NCBI GenBank assembly: GCA_020310875.1
Contig: CM035435.1
Location: 64,021,336 to 64,085,335 of the forward strand
Reading direction: 5' to 3'
Length of the DNA stretch: 64,000 nt
From: Ceratopteris richardii
Lineage: Eukaryota > Streptophyta > Polypodiopsida > Polypodiales > Pteridaceae
Of this stretch, positions 1-10,808 are shown piece by piece (positions within the stretch are counted from its first letter, which is position 1; the number at the start of each line of letters is the position of its first letter). The position numbers and the translations under genes are program-made. The notes below the pieces were generated by a model, which saw only the letters and a program-made list of their open reading frames with translations, had not been told where the DNA came from and made no database searches.

Positions 1-455
1 TAGATTGGAGAACATGACATTCATTATGTGGTTCAGCACAAGTTTTCCAAGTATTCCATCTTCCCCAAAAAGTATAATGGACATCTTCTAGTTTAATGGA
101 CATCATCTACATTTTCTGATCTTCAGGATGAAAATCTTCTCCCCTAGATCTTACAAAAAGCATGCGTAAGTACTGACCTCTGATGCACCAAAGTCCACAC
201 GGAGTTTAGAGCAAATCATGGTAGGTTAGGGAACATGACATTCATTATGCGTGTTTGAACAAAGGTTTTCCAAGTCTTCCACCTTCCCCAAAAAGTATCA
301 TAGACATCTCAAACACTTAAAGGCCTTCAGAATGAGAAGCTCCTCTTCTAGATCTTACAAAAAGTATAATAAGCGTAAGAAAGTACTGACCTCTCTGATG
401 CGCCAAATTCCAAAAAACGTGCTTAGTGGAAATCATGATAGGCTTGGTACCATCA
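1..455. repeat. Diverged tandem duplication, about 225-bp unit
   Basis: Two adjacent copies, about 1-222 and 223-455. Both contain the same ordered landmarks: GAACATGACATTCATTATG, then TTTTCCAAGT, then CTTCCCCAAAAAGTAT, then TAGATCTTACAAAAAG, then GTACTGACCTCT and finally AAATCATG. The copies differ by many substitutions and small indels, so the duplication is old. I see no convincing coding potential; a 74-codon open frame in copy 2 is not kept in copy 1. Confidence 0.7.
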
Positions 456-944
456 CGTCCATTATTCTGTGTTAGTCATAAACAAGAAATATCCCTTTAG
501 AGATCAACCCTGGACAGAGACACATAAGGCTAACGGCTCTACCTAACAGGAATACTTTTCTAAAACATGCACTTGGATACCGAAAATAATGATACAAAAA
601 CAAAGAATCAAATAAGAAACAGTATTATAGCTTGACAAAAATCTCTTCTTCGTTTATCACCTTCAATGTATTGCAAGTCACTCTCTTATGCAATCTGTAC
701 AACAAAGAGCACTTGATAAAAGAACACCTTGCTCTTTTCACTTCTCGCTTTTGTTTTTAACCTAGACTGGATAATAAGTTCGAGCGTATTCTTTATCAAA
801 GCATGCGTTCAGAGGGGAGGTTGGGGACCGAAAAAAAATTGGCACATCGAAATTTTCGGGTCCAAAATAAATGCTGTGTGAATATAATCCAAATAAGAGT
901 ACTGGTCGGAGGAAAAGTGAGGTAGATCCCGTCTAAGATCCGGC
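456..944. other. Intergenic, no gene recognised
   Basis: AT-rich sequence without a supported reading frame, RNA gene or clear repeat. It lies downstream of the transporter gene, which is transcribed leftwards. Confidence 0.5.
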
Positions 945-1108
945 AGGCTTGGTTTAGCGGATGTGCCTTGTACTCCTAGGCAGATGGCCAGGGTTCAAGT
1001 CCCACCCGGGCCTGGATGCTTCGGAGTTCCCCAAGATGGGTGTCTCTACCTTACGAGGTCAGGTGTCTGTGTCTTTCCAATTCATTGTATTCTCCAAAAA
1101 AAAAAAAA
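945..1108 (+). mobile_element. tRNA-derived SINE with poly(A) tail
   Basis: About 164 bp with internal RNA polymerase III promoter boxes. The A box TGGTTTAGCGG lies at 950-960 and fits the plant SINE consensus TRGYNNARNGG at every position. The B box GGTTCAAGTCC lies at 992-1002, 42 bp downstream, which is normal spacing. The tRNA-like head is followed by an unrelated pyrimidine-rich body and a run of 13 A at 1096-1108. This is the classical plan of a plant SINE mobilised by LINE machinery. I could not find a clean target-site duplication, so the insertion is probably old. A functional tRNA gene is unlikely because no full cloverleaf can be drawn and a poly(A) tail is present. Confidence 0.75.
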
Positions 1109-2043
1109 GAAGTGCCCCCTAATCCAAGCTTTTTAACTAGTCCCCTGTATCACTTCGCATGAACACCCATGTATCCCCGACTGCTTTGCATTCACATCCA
1201 TGCATTAATATCGTTCAGGCATATTGATCGCACATTGACGGTAGCACTCTGAAGTGAAGCTAAAAGTGTTCCATTATGGAGTGTTGTAACCAAAGGCTGA
1301 TTTTCACATGCCATATATCACTTCATTCAAAAAACAAAGAACAACGCATTGTGAAACTCAACGACCCAAAAACAACAAAATTAATATAATAAGTAATAAT
1401 TTCAAAGGAATCAAAACGAGACTGGGAACACAGTATTTCATCCCTGTTGAAGAACTTTCACCTATTGCCTTCAAATGTATCCAGTTCTTTCAATTGGCAC
1501 CAGATATTTCATGTAATATTATTACACAATTTACAAAAAAATGGGTGAAAAGAACCACTTGATGATTTAATCATAAAAATATAACTTGCAAAAAGTTCCA
1601 CCTGGACGCCTCAGAGAATAATTATCGTCTGGATACACCTTAGCCAAAACAGACTAAGCCAACAATAGCTGGACAATACCAGACATATGTATGACAACTG
1701 TGAATAGATGAGATGTGCAGCTGCTGGCTACGGCTTTAGCCAGAAAAATGCACAGTGGTTTCGTAAAGAATCAAAATGCAGAGGCATTAAACCCCGGCAT
1801 AAGGCATGGTTCTCTTTCTGTATTATACAAGGATCGGAGAGGACAGGAGCCAGATTGATCACTAAGATCCGAAATTCAGCTTCAACTATCACCGTTCAAC
1901 AGGGGTGGATGTTTGCCTCTGTTTCTCTAGACAGAAATTGGGTGTGCTTCGTACTTGCAGTACAGTAGATATCTCAGGTGACTCGGTGATCTGCCTCTTA
2001 CTCTAAAGCAGTTGCAAAAGGAGGCAGCTTTTTTCTGGTGTTT
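1109..2043. other. 3' flank of the transporter gene
   Basis: No recognisable gene. The part next to 2043 probably contains the 3' untranslated region of the minus-strand transporter gene, but I cannot fix a poly(A) site. Short open frames here (for example 1308-1562 and 1708-1968 on the plus strand) have no recognisable domain and look accidental. Confidence 0.45.
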
Positions 2044-3507
2044 TTAGTTATGAAAGCCTTTCACTAGATTTAGTACGTTCCCAGATATACCTATGATGCT
2101 CACCGACACAGCCATAATCAACATCGCCCAGCAACCTATTAAGATGATCTTCTTATTTCCAAAGTCAATATCCAAATGCTTGATCCATCGGATCCCAACC
2201 AAAGCCGGAAAAATGAATCCAAGTGAAAGCCCTGTTGTTGCACCTGTGAACTGAAAGGCCACCCAAATATTGGGTATGAAAGCTGAACCCACATAAATGA
2301 GTGTAAGCTGTACTAACGTGATGCCGAAAAACCGACTTTGGCTCTCTGCCTCATCTGGAAAAAGCAGCAGCTCTACTGTCTGGCGAAGAGAGTAGTGAAT
2401 GACAGGAAAAACCAACATAATGTGGAGGACATAGCCAACCCTGATGATAGCATTAAGCATAGAGCTATAGCGCATACCAAGGTCCTTGTCGAAATTAGTA
2501 AGAACATCTGATGCTGTGGAGTCACCAAAAAGAAGGTAACCTGAAATCGCTGTCAAAGAATAGACAATGATGCATAACAAAGTTGAGGCACGCCCAACCT
2601 TGTTCATGGCAGAAGGAGTTCGATCTTTGAGTTCATAATATATAGGGTGAACGTTGAAATGACAGATAAATGCATTCGTCATGATAGGAATGACTACCAA
2701 AAGATCAATCACAGAAGAGGAATCTGGGAGTAGACGGGGCATGGCAAGGTCACCCATGACTAACTTCACAAAGGCAATGCCTGTCGAGAGCACGACAAAC
2801 AGGATGGCTAATAGGACGGAAAGGGCTGATGAAAATCGTAAGGAATCGATCCGCTTGAGGAAACAAAGAGGGGCCAGAACTATGATGAGTATCAAAAGGA
2901 TAACCAAGCTTCTGTGGCTCCACCAACCCTTATGTCCTGCTATTTGATTCAAGAAACCCTCATGATCACCGGTATCAGATCCTGACAAGACCTCGCCCAT
3001 AATGATAAGGTAGACGATAAGAATTCCGGCATTGTTGACGATAATACAGATCTCTGATATCTTACGCGCAACAGGCCCGCATGCACCTTGAACTGCTTCA
3101 CCGTACGACCAAGCCTTGATTCTAGTGGAAAAGACGACAAGCAGTTCGACACTAACTTCTGAGATAAATCCCATTATGAGGATTGCCAAGAAACCGAGAA
3201 CGAGACCAAGCACCTTCATAGTGGCAGGAAGCGCCATGATTCCTGCTCCGATGATACTCGTTGCCAGGTTGAACACCGCGCTTCCAAAGCCTGCTCCATC
3301 TTGCGGTGAATCCCGACCAGTTGTGTCCAGCAGAGGTCGATCATCATCGTCTCCGTGTTGCGCAAGCTTCGAAGACGACGGCGAAGATGGATGATCCTGA
3401 GTACCATTGGAAAGATCTATAGAGGTGAACAAGCTCTTTGTGGGGCGGGAATCGACCGATTGCAGCTCCAGCTCCGAATCGGACGCTGGTATTAGAGAGG
3501 GTTTCAT
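2044..3507 (-). CDS. AVT6: AVT6-type (SLC38/AAAP) amino acid transporter
   Basis: A 487-residue single-exon protein with the plan of plant AVT6 vacuolar amino acid exporters (AAAP family, Aa_trans domain). Residues 1-70 form a hydrophilic, Ser/Asp-rich cytosolic head. The family signature around residues 76-94 (SAVFNLATSIIGAGIMALP) starts TM1. Further hydrophobic segments lie near 98-125, 150-174, 199-217, 224-250, 266-288, 306-327, 352-374, 394-412, 418-440 and 453-476, giving the usual 11 membrane spans. The family moves neutral or acidic amino acids out of the vacuole or across endomembranes; direction and substrate here are inferred. The ATG at 3507 is the first in frame and gives a normal family length. 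It is the only intact host gene in the window and shows no stops or frameshifts. SNAT-type SLC38 is the animal counterpart; plant context favours AVT6. Confidence 0.88.
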   Translation of the reverse strand: MKPSLIPASDSELELQSVDSRPTKSLFTSIDLSNGTQDHPSSPSSSKLAQHGDDDDRPLLDTTGRDSPQDGAGFGSAVFNLATSIIGAGIMALPATMKVLGLVLGFLAILIMGFISEVSVELLVVFSTRIKAWSYGEAVQGACGPVARKISEICIIVNNAGILIVYLIIMGEVLSGSDTGDHEGFLNQIAGHKGWWSHRSLVILLILIIVLAPLCFLKRIDSLRFSSALSVLLAILFVVLSTGIAFVKLVMGDLAMPRLLPDSSSVIDLLVVIPIMTNAFICHFNVHPIYYELKDRTPSAMNKVGRASTLLCIIVYSLTAISGYLLFGDSTASDVLTNFDKDLGMRYSSMLNAIIRVGYVLHIMLVFPVIHYSLRQTVELLLFPDEAESQSRFFGITLVQLTLIYVGSAFIPNIWVAFQFTGATTGLSLGFIFPALVGIRWIKHLDIDFGNKKIILIGCWAMLIMAVSVSIIGISGNVLNLVKGFHN

Positions 3508-4229
3508 CCTCTAACGATCTGTCCGTGTGTCTAACCACGCAGCGCGATCCTTCGGCTCGATAACTACATATGCGCAGGCACACAAACAATGGGTATGTCG
3601 ACAATGAAGAAGCCGCCTGAAAGAACACGCAAGACACGCAGAGAGATGTCGTCGACGAGATAATTTCCTGAAGTTAGCGTCTGCTAGGAGAAGATCATGC
3701 AGGGCGGATACAAAATGAGTAGATCTAAAACGTCTCTTAGTAGTAAAGCTTTGATACTTGAAATTTTCCGCCCATCTCATAAGAAAAATGACGCGATCGA
3801 TGAAGTGATTCTCCATTCTCCTTAGTTCATCAAAGCTGTGTGGGACTTATCTATCTATCTTGTGTAACCCCTGTTTTGTTCGGATATGGGGAGTTCGGCG
3901 GATACTATAGTCATTCACTTGTACAGTTGCATTTTCAAAGCTAAAGCTCGAATGAATAGGTTTCAATTGAACTTTTTAAAAATAATAATAATAATAATAA
4001 ATAAAAATTTAACAATAATCATAATCATTCATGCAATTTTTTGAATATAACGTTGTGGGGCACCTATGTTGTGGTAAACACTTTCGATTTTGGATTTTTC
4101 ATTAAAATTTTGCAATTTAAAGTTAAAACCCTGAAAATCACTTGAGCTAAGCTTTCAAAATTTGTGGTAAGGAAGTCTTAAGGATGTTTAAGATGTTATT
4201 TCGAAATTTCAAATTCAAAAGAAGAAAAA

Positions 4230-4346
4230 TTACACAAAAAAAGTTAGATAATTAAATATCATAATGTTTCTTATTTGAATAAGAAAAATTCAAGTAAGAA
4301 AACTTACACAAAAAAAGTTAGGTAATTAAATATCATAATGTTTCTT
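4230..4346. repeat. 43-bp direct repeat pair
   Basis: Copies at 4230-4272 and 4304-4346, each running from TTACACAAAAAAAGTTAG to ATCATAATGTTTCTT, with one internal mismatch (A/G). A 31-bp AT-rich spacer separates them. Confidence 0.75.
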
Positions 4347-5444
4347 TCTATTAATGAGAACATGATCATATTCATTTTATTTTTGGAAAATTTACTACAA
4401 AGAATGCATGAATTTCTTAGTCTTCACCTTGTGCCTCTGTTAGGGTATGTCATTGAGTTGTCTTTAAATGTGAAAAAAAAAATGCTACAAACGTAACTCC
4501 TTATATTATCTTAGGAAAATTGCAAGAGAACTAAGAAAACTACACATTGTGATTTGAAGAGGGTTTGTTTGTTGTACTTGAAATATAAGTTTACATGTAT
4601 GCAATATTTTGGTAGGTATAAGATTTTCCAAGATCAAAGGTAAAAGATAGGTGTGTCATCTTGGAGGCTGCTACATAGACGTCTCTTCTCCAATCAAATG
4701 GGATATCCTTAGAGAGGTTAAATTCTCAATAAATGATGTGATTCTCACCATCTCTTAATGCATTCTGGAAATACATATTCCATTCTTGCAAAATATGAAA
4801 TTATATTCCAAAATTCTTTGGAAACATCTCCAAAAAACTCATTGAAAAATGTATAGTAATCAAAATTGACACCTCGCAATTCAAGAAAATGATGGGAGAT
4901 GGTTTTTGGGGAATCTTTATTGTTCTCCTCTGTAATGAAACCAACATCTTCCAAAGAAATCTGTTCTAACTAATAAGACCACCACAATGAAGAGAAAGCA
5001 CATCTCCACCCGTCCAAATCCACCCATAAATATACCTCTAGGCCAAGGGGCTATGTCACGTGTGTCCTTCGGTTCATCCAAGTGTATAGCCAAGTTTCCC
5101 TCATGTGGACGCTTTCCCAAAGAACTTCACATGCATTCTAATTCCTCAAAAGCTATCACATGCCTTCTAATTGAAATGAGGATCCTTCTCTCACGTGCAC
5201 CCCAAGGTGGCACTTAGAGGAACTTCTCCCGAGACTAAGGTCCACACACCTCAGGATGAATCAGGCCTAATGTTCACAACCATTCAATTGGGAGCTCATA
5301 TAAAAAAAATATCCCAATGGTTAAAACCATGGGTTCAACCCAAAGCTTCAAGCATGTGGCAAGGGTAAATCAAGGGCTGAACCAAGGCCAATATACATCA
5401 TATTCTAACCTTCACAATCCATATATGTAGACTTCTGAATCCAT

Positions 5445-5475
5445 GATTTATATGACATTCTTCCCCTCTTAGAAA
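5445..5475 (-). other. Possible gypsy polypurine tract and LTR edge remnant
   Basis: Read on the minus strand, TTGAGGACAAACATTTTC is followed by a purine run (AAGAGGGGAAGAA) and TGTCATA. This resembles the end of a gypsy polyprotein, a polypurine tract and an LTR start. The other LTR was not found, so the call is tentative. Confidence 0.3.
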
Positions 5476-6626
5476 ATGTTTGTCCTCAAAAATGTGTAGA
5501 AGTATCATATGTGGAGTATTCTTCCATGCACCATGTTTTATAACCTAATCATGGTCATATCTAGCTTTAGATTTGTCTCCCATAATCAGATAAGGGTTCT
5601 ACCTTCCTCAATATGAAAGGAGAAGAATCATAATCCCTACCCAAATCACTTTCCTTCAGTCCAACTAGATGTGCATGCATGCATTGTACTTATGGACTAA
5701 TGAAATGAGCGGATTTCTCAGTTGGTCTTAGCTTAATTTTTTCCCTTTCATTATTTCAAAAATCTCAATCTCCAAAAAATCTTCCATTTTTGTACACTTT
5801 GTATCTCCTTGGGAATGTAAAATTCTAGGAGTATCCAATAGAGATCCTACTTCTATCTTGGGTTGGAAACTAGATTCATCTTCCACTTTCAATAGAAAGG
5901 AGAGTAATCTTCAAGTGTTCTCTATTTGAATTACTCGTTTATGGTGCTTTTGAAATATAGATGTACTTTTCTTTGTATTTATAGGACTTAGCAAACTATA
6001 TGAACTTAGAAAGTGGTTCTACTTAGTCCCTGTCTAGACATATTGAATACCTTAAGGAGATCTATTATCCTCTCATTGCTTGGCAAGATGGGTGGAATTA
6101 TATCAACATAATGCTCAAATATTCTGAATGATAAATAATGAGATCAACTTGGAAACTTCATCTCCTCCTAAAGTGGACCCTTATCTTGATCATCCTTATT
6201 TTTTCATAGAATAACCCTTAGAATATTTCCTTGTTACTTCAAGTCAATCCTTCTTGAAAAAGCTTTTATTTTAAGACTTCATAAATCCAAAGACTAAATT
6301 CATATTTTTAAGAATTAGTATTACTTGGTAGATGGTTTTTTTTTCTAGGTCTCTACCCAAGTTCTTTGTTCATCTTAGCTTCGAAGGTTCTTCCAAAGAC
6401 CACTAGCACTAACTATCTTGAATCAAATTTGTTTCATAACATGGATAATTGACCATACGAGGTCATCAATGCTTTGCAAACACGAACAAATCATTCTTAC
6501 ACCAATTCCTTTAAATCATTTGAATAATGGAGGAACAATTCTCGTCAACTCATCAAGATACTTTCTTACTAGATTCCATATATGTTGAATGAATTCAATG
6601 ATTAAATTTTGTATTTAGTAAGGTCT

Positions 6627-7336
6627 TGTCAAGGGAGCACTAGATTGTGCCCTCTAACTAGACTATACAAGATTTTGGAATTATACCTTTGGTTACAAGA
6701 TCACCCACATAGGGGGACTAATACAAGGATATTGAACTATTATAAGAAGTCTCGAAACCCGAGACTGATAGATATGGATAATTGGACTAGATTTGATATA
6801 GGAGATCCCATAACTTGGGACTATGGATATGAAGCAGGATATCTTGGTCACAAGAATTCTCTCCAGGGAGATGAACTACATACAAGAAATAACTTGACAG
6901 GATCTCATACTATGAGATTACAATAGGCCAAGGTAGGATATCCATGATACTATACTAACCAAGACCAGAACAAAGAATAAGACTAGAACTCGAACTACAA
7001 CTTGGAAAGTACTTACTTGGAGATCATGACTCCTTGAGCTCCCAAGACTGGCATTGGCAAGACTGAGGATGTATATGGCCAAGCCCACCTTATATAAGTT
7101 TGGTTATCAAAGGTGGTTGTCAAGGGCAATTACGAATTGATGATGTTATCAATGATATCAAAAATTAAAAATAAGATCTCCAAATGTCAGAATCTAGAAA
7201 GTAGTTAGCCGATCTTAGGGTTTTGCATGTTTTGAATGCAATGAAAGCATGATTTTCTCCTAATTCCAAACCAATCGTGAAATATAGAAAGACACATGGA
7301 AATTGAGGTTCAAGATGGTTTTCTTTGTCCATGACA
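6627..7336 (-). repeat. Element E 3' LTR
   Basis: About 710 bp, starting TGTCAAGGGAGCAC and ending TCCATGACA in plus-strand reading. It aligns along its length with 15672-16333. Indels account for the length difference. The target duplication GGTCT precedes it. Confidence 0.87.
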
Positions 7337-7354
7337 TCACCTTCCCCCTCAAAT
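7337..7354 (-). other. Element E polypurine tract
   Basis: Plus-strand TCACCTTCCCCCTCAAAT directly follows the 3' LTR. On the element strand this is a purine run ending GGGGGAAGGTGA, immediately before the LTR start TGTCATGG. It primes plus-strand DNA synthesis in LTR elements. Confidence 0.75.
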
Positions 7355-7387
7355 GACAAGTTCCATGAGGAGCAGCCATGTTCTCTG

Positions 7388-7621
7388 TGTTGGAGTTTGA
7401 GGTCTGCAGAAGCACACAAACAGCACAAGGAAGAAGGAGAAGCTTGGAGCACAACACACAATACTGAATGTATTACCACTAGAATGTACAAAGATAAAAA
7501 GACCCATTAGGTTTATAGGCATATATACAAGCCAAGGGAAAAAAGAACCTCCTAAAGAGGGAAAAAAGTTCCCCAAAAGTCCTAGTGTGTTCACACACAT
7601 CACTACCTAAATATATCAGCA
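7388..7621 (-). repeat. Copia A minus copy 1 3' LTR
   Basis: 234 bp running from TGTTGGAGTTTGAGG to AATATATCAGCA in plus reading. It is the reverse complement of the copia A LTRs at 19157-19387 and 40294-40523. A purine tract on the element strand (TTTGAGGGGGGATT) abuts it at 7622-7635. Confidence 0.87.
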
Positions 7622-8050
7622 AATCCCCCCTCAAAGTGATGCGGTGAACAAGGAGTTGGCACTCATGTATACGGAAGTGCCAAGCTATGTGCAATCAATC
7701 CATAGAAGGAAGTGAGCCCAAAGCTTTGTGGAAAGCTTCAAACTTCTCCCTAGGCAAAGCCATTATGAAAAGGTCTAAAATGTTCTCCTATGTGGGCATA
7801 TATGCCAAATTGATCTCTCCAACAAAGAACCTCTCCCTGACATAATGATAGTGCACCTCAATGTGCTAAGTGCGAGCATGGAACACAGGGTTCTTCGCAA
7901 CCACCAATGCACTCTGACTTATAGTGAGGATGGTGGTGGCACAAGACTGACCAATACCCAAATCAACCATAAGGCATCTGAGCCATATGCACTCAACAAT
8001 CACTGTGAAAGTTTCCCTATACTCAGCCTCAGATCTAGAAGTGGCCACAG
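7622..8050 (-). pseudogene. Copia A RNase H, C-terminal part
   Basis: Minus-strand reading gives the end of the copia RNase H domain. Visible pieces are an EAEYRE motif, then a WLRxLMxDLG stretch, an SQSALVVAKNPVFHART stretch and a basic tail ending KALG. The aspartate of the usual DSQSA motif is changed. It is interrupted at 8050 by copia B, and the domain resumes at 10814. It is not functional. Confidence 0.8.
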
Positions 8051-8342
8051 TGACCAATGGTGTTGCACCACAGTGCGCTCTCCTTCTCAAGAGCTCCACG
8101 ATGATATCGTCAGAGTAGAAAACCGAGCTCCAAGCACCACAAATGATACTCTAGATAGAGATTGCAAAATCCACAGAATAACACAGTACACAAGGAGCAC
8201 AAACACAAACTTCTTAGGTGTTACAAATGCAGTCAAACTCACAGTCTGTGGCTGACTAGACCACTATATGTTTTATTAAAGAACATATACAAAGAAGTGT
8301 CCGATGGCCATTTGGCCTTTCACATGGACACTAACGGTAACA
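8051..8342 (-). repeat. Copia B minus copy 3' LTR
   Basis: 292 bp ending CTAACGGTAACA, matching the other copia B LTRs in reverse complement. The outer 20 bp are diverged. The element-strand polypurine tract TTTAGTGGGAGAT follows at 8343-8355. Confidence 0.86.
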
Positions 8343-8589
8343 ATCTCCCACTAAAGGCCAATATGGCCAAAGTAACTATGGGAGAAAAATAAAGAATGAT
8401 AAAGAATACCTAAGTGTAAGTATACAAACTATACCTCCCACTTGATGGGCATGTTACACAGTATACAAGTGACTATGTAAGATCATGAATCAAGTAACCC
8501 CCATCAAGTGACAACAATGTCAAAAGCTATCCTGTGGTAGAGCTTTAGTTAAAGCATCTTCATCATTGTCTCGAGTGTGAACCTTCTCA

Positions 8590-9162
8590 AGAATAGTGTG
8601 CTCAATGGCTAAGCAATCTCTAATGAAGTGATACCTCACCTCAATGTGTTTGGTCTTTGCATGATAGACTGGATTCTTAGCCAAAGGGCAATGGCATTCT
8701 GATTATCATTGAACAAATGAGGTACATGTTGAGGCCAACCCATATCACAAGAAAGATGAGAAAGCCACAATGCTTCCCTACATGCCTCACTTTTTGCTAC
8801 ATACTCTGCTTCTGCATATGTATTGCATAACTTCTTCCAAAGCTCTTGTACACTTTCATAGTCTAATAGTATAAAATAAACATTATCTTCCAAGTGCAAT
8901 CGAATGGTAGACCTAGCCATTTCATCTAAATCATCCCAATCATCGTCATCCCTGTCAGCAAGCTTCTTTGAGATTCCATTTATTGGCTTCCATTTCCTCC
9001 TTTGAATCAACACATCTTTAATCTGATTCTTCCATAAAGCAAAGTTTGTGCCATCGAATTTTCAGATCTCAAAATGGTCTTTGCCCTGCAATTATAAATC
9101 CTCCTTGGAACACCGGCACTAGACCCTAATCCACTAAAAGTGCTTGAGACCTCTGATGCCAT
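8590..9162 (-). pseudogene. Copia B gag-RNase H deletion fusion
   Basis: Reading starts at the gag ATG (9162-9160), which encodes MASEVS as in the full-length copy. The first part contains the acidic DDxDELDEMA-like segment and ends in LWKKLCNTY. The next residues, AEAEYVA-SEAC, belong to RNase H near the C-terminus of pol. The two domains are therefore joined in frame by a deletion of more than 3 kb. The RNase H part continues through a WLSxLSCDMG stretch to a decayed tail (ALW replaces ALAKNP). The fusion encodes no complete enzyme. Confidence 0.8.
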
Positions 9163-10498
9163 GATGGTAGACAACTGAATAGAATGATAATGGAGCTAGA
9201 AGAGTTCAAACACCTCTAAGGCTCAAAGAAGGATGATCAAGTGTTAGATTCTAGGAGAGAATTCAACAATGTTTCTAGAGAAATGAATTAATGAATAGTA
9301 ATGACAAACCACAAGGATTATGTCAGAATAAATGTGCTCACACCAATAAGTGTATCCAAGAATAAATCAACCATTGAATAGTTGACAAAACGAGAAAATC
9401 TATAAAAAATTTGTCAGAGTATCCTTTACAAAATGAGCATATGGCTAGTGTCAAAATCTCATAAAACTACAAGTACTAACATGTTTCCCTGCATAGTAAA
9501 TCATTGACTTCACTTCATATAATCAATTACCCGAAAGAAGCCAACTAGACTTATCGAGAAGCTACGAACAACAGTGTATCATACATCTCCCATGGCGAGG
9601 TTAGGTAAGTCTTCCACCTGCATCACCGAAGAGACCCCAATATTTGGGTGTCTCCATGTTAAGAAAACCTCGCCACGACCCTGTTTATCAAATGTAAAAG
9701 TCTTTAAACAAAAAGCATAACTGCTATATCAATGACCACATGGACGTACACAAGCTGTATCCACAGAAGCATATATAGTATATATGTGCTCAATATATGC
9801 AGTAAAATGACACTGAAAGGCTGAATGCACAACCCAAAAACTAGCCAACAACACCTGCAAGTGTCTGTCAACTATGTTGTTTAGGTTCAAAAACCTGCAT
9901 AAATTTGCAGTGGCTTCTCCCACCACAATTGAAAACCTTTCGAGAAACCTATAATCTTACGACTGTGGCTGAACACACGGCCCCAAAGGTTAATACTTAT
10001 TTTTCGAGAAGTACAGAGAAAATTATTCTTGATGTTCGTGAAACTGTGTTAAGAGACCTATGCATGAAAGTACTCCAAAATGGCTCCAAAAATCACCTTA
10101 AAAATGCTTCAAAAATAGGCTTTGAAAGAAAAGAATGAAGCTTTGAGGGACCAAAACATGTTCAAGATGATGTTAACCTTCGTCTTTCTCCTTCTTCAGA
10201 CACCACAAGAGTGTCGCTTACTGGCAAGAGATTGCCACGAATAAGTGAGCTCTGAGGGGAATAGTACTCAGATGGGTGGCCTCCTGGCAAGTACTGGGAA
10301 CCTCTATCTTCCTTGATCATTAAGGACCTCCCTTGTGTGTAGCCAACCGTGCCAATAGTGACTTCAGTGACTTAGATGAAAATGCCAAGGTCTATGCCTT
10401 GGTCGCTGCCTTAGTTACTGCCTTGGAGAAAGCCTTGGGTGGGCGGGCGAGTGCTTGCTTCGCTCACACAAAATGAACAAAGCTTTTGCATCAAAATG
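9163..10498 (-). other. Copia B minus copy leader
   Basis: About 1.3 kb between gag and the primer binding site, homologous to 53099-54307 of the full-length copy. It includes the 5S-like segment at 10239-10292. No conserved long reading frame is seen: an ATG-initiated frame near 9926 starts like the other copy (ANLC-FL) but diverges after about 14 codons. Confidence 0.7.
10239..10292 (+). repeat. 5S rRNA-like segment in copia B leader
   Basis: Plus-strand ATAAGTGAGCT (A-box-like) is followed by GATGGGTGGCCTCCTGG (C-box-like), at about the spacing of plant 5S rRNA genes. It is antisense to the element. The same segment, less decayed, lies at 53310-53362. Confidence 0.65.
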
Positions 10499-10510
10499 CT
10501 ATGATACCAA
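10499..10510 (-). other. Copia B minus copy primer binding site
   Basis: On the element strand TTGGTATCATAG directly follows the 5' LTR, one base away from the initiator-Met tRNA complement TGGTATCAGAGC. Confidence 0.75.
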
Positions 10511-10808
10511 TGAAGTATTTCAATAAAGATGCACCATAGTGCGCTCTCCTTCTTGGGAGTTCCACGATGATATCCTCAGAGTAGAAAACTAAGCTCCAAG
10601 CACCGCACACAGTACTCTGCATAATGGCTGTAGAATCTGCAGAAAAACAGAGTACACAGGGAGCACGAACACAAACTTCTTAGGTGTTACAAGTGCAGTT
10701 GAACTCACAATCTATGGCTGACCAGGCCACTATATGTTTTATTAAAGAACATATACAAAGAAGTGTTTGATGGCCATTTGGCCTATCACATGGACACTAA
10801 CGGTAACA
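10511..10808 (-). repeat. Copia B minus copy 5' LTR
   Basis: 298 bp from TGAAGTATTTC to CTAACGGTAACA in plus reading. It pairs with 8051-8342 and with the LTRs at 52789-53085 and 58502-58798. Confidence 0.87.

Larger units (their letters stand above)
3508..6626. other. AT-rich gene-free DNA upstream of the transporter
   Basis: No supported gene. The first few hundred bases should hold the promoter and 5' UTR of the minus-strand transporter; I see no clear TATA box. An (AAT)n microsatellite lies near 3980-4002. A 43-bp segment is repeated at 4230-4272 and 4304-4346 with one mismatch. Around 5458-5470 a pyrimidine tract (TTCTTCCCCTCTT) follows GACA, which looks like the complement of a gypsy polypurine tract next to an LTR edge. 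The right part may therefore be a decayed minus-strand gypsy element. Gypsy element E inserted at 6626. Confidence 0.5.
8051..10808 (-). mobile_element. Copia B minus copy, internally deleted
   Basis: A 2.76-kb copia B element with both LTRs (8051-8342 and 10511-10808) but only about 2.2 kb of internal DNA. The full-length relative at 52789-58798 has about 5.4 kb. It is flanked by near-identical 5-bp duplications, CACAG at 8046-8050 and CACAA at 10809-10813. The internal part keeps the leader with its 5S-like segment, the first part of gag and the end of RNase H. All of protease, integrase and RT are gone. Confidence 0.88.

Noticed and set aside
941-1012. Possible tRNA gene
   Set aside because: A and B boxes are present, but no full cloverleaf or acceptor stem can be drawn, and the sequence runs into an unrelated body with a poly(A) tail, which fits a SINE.
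1308-1968. Short plus-strand reading frames downstream of the transporter
   Set aside because: No domain, no codon bias and no second copy; length is expected by chance in this composition.
9729-9926. Upstream ORF conserved in the copia B leader (with 53673-53897)
   Set aside because: The two copies share the start (MVG..ANLC.FL) but lose frame agreement after about 14 codons.
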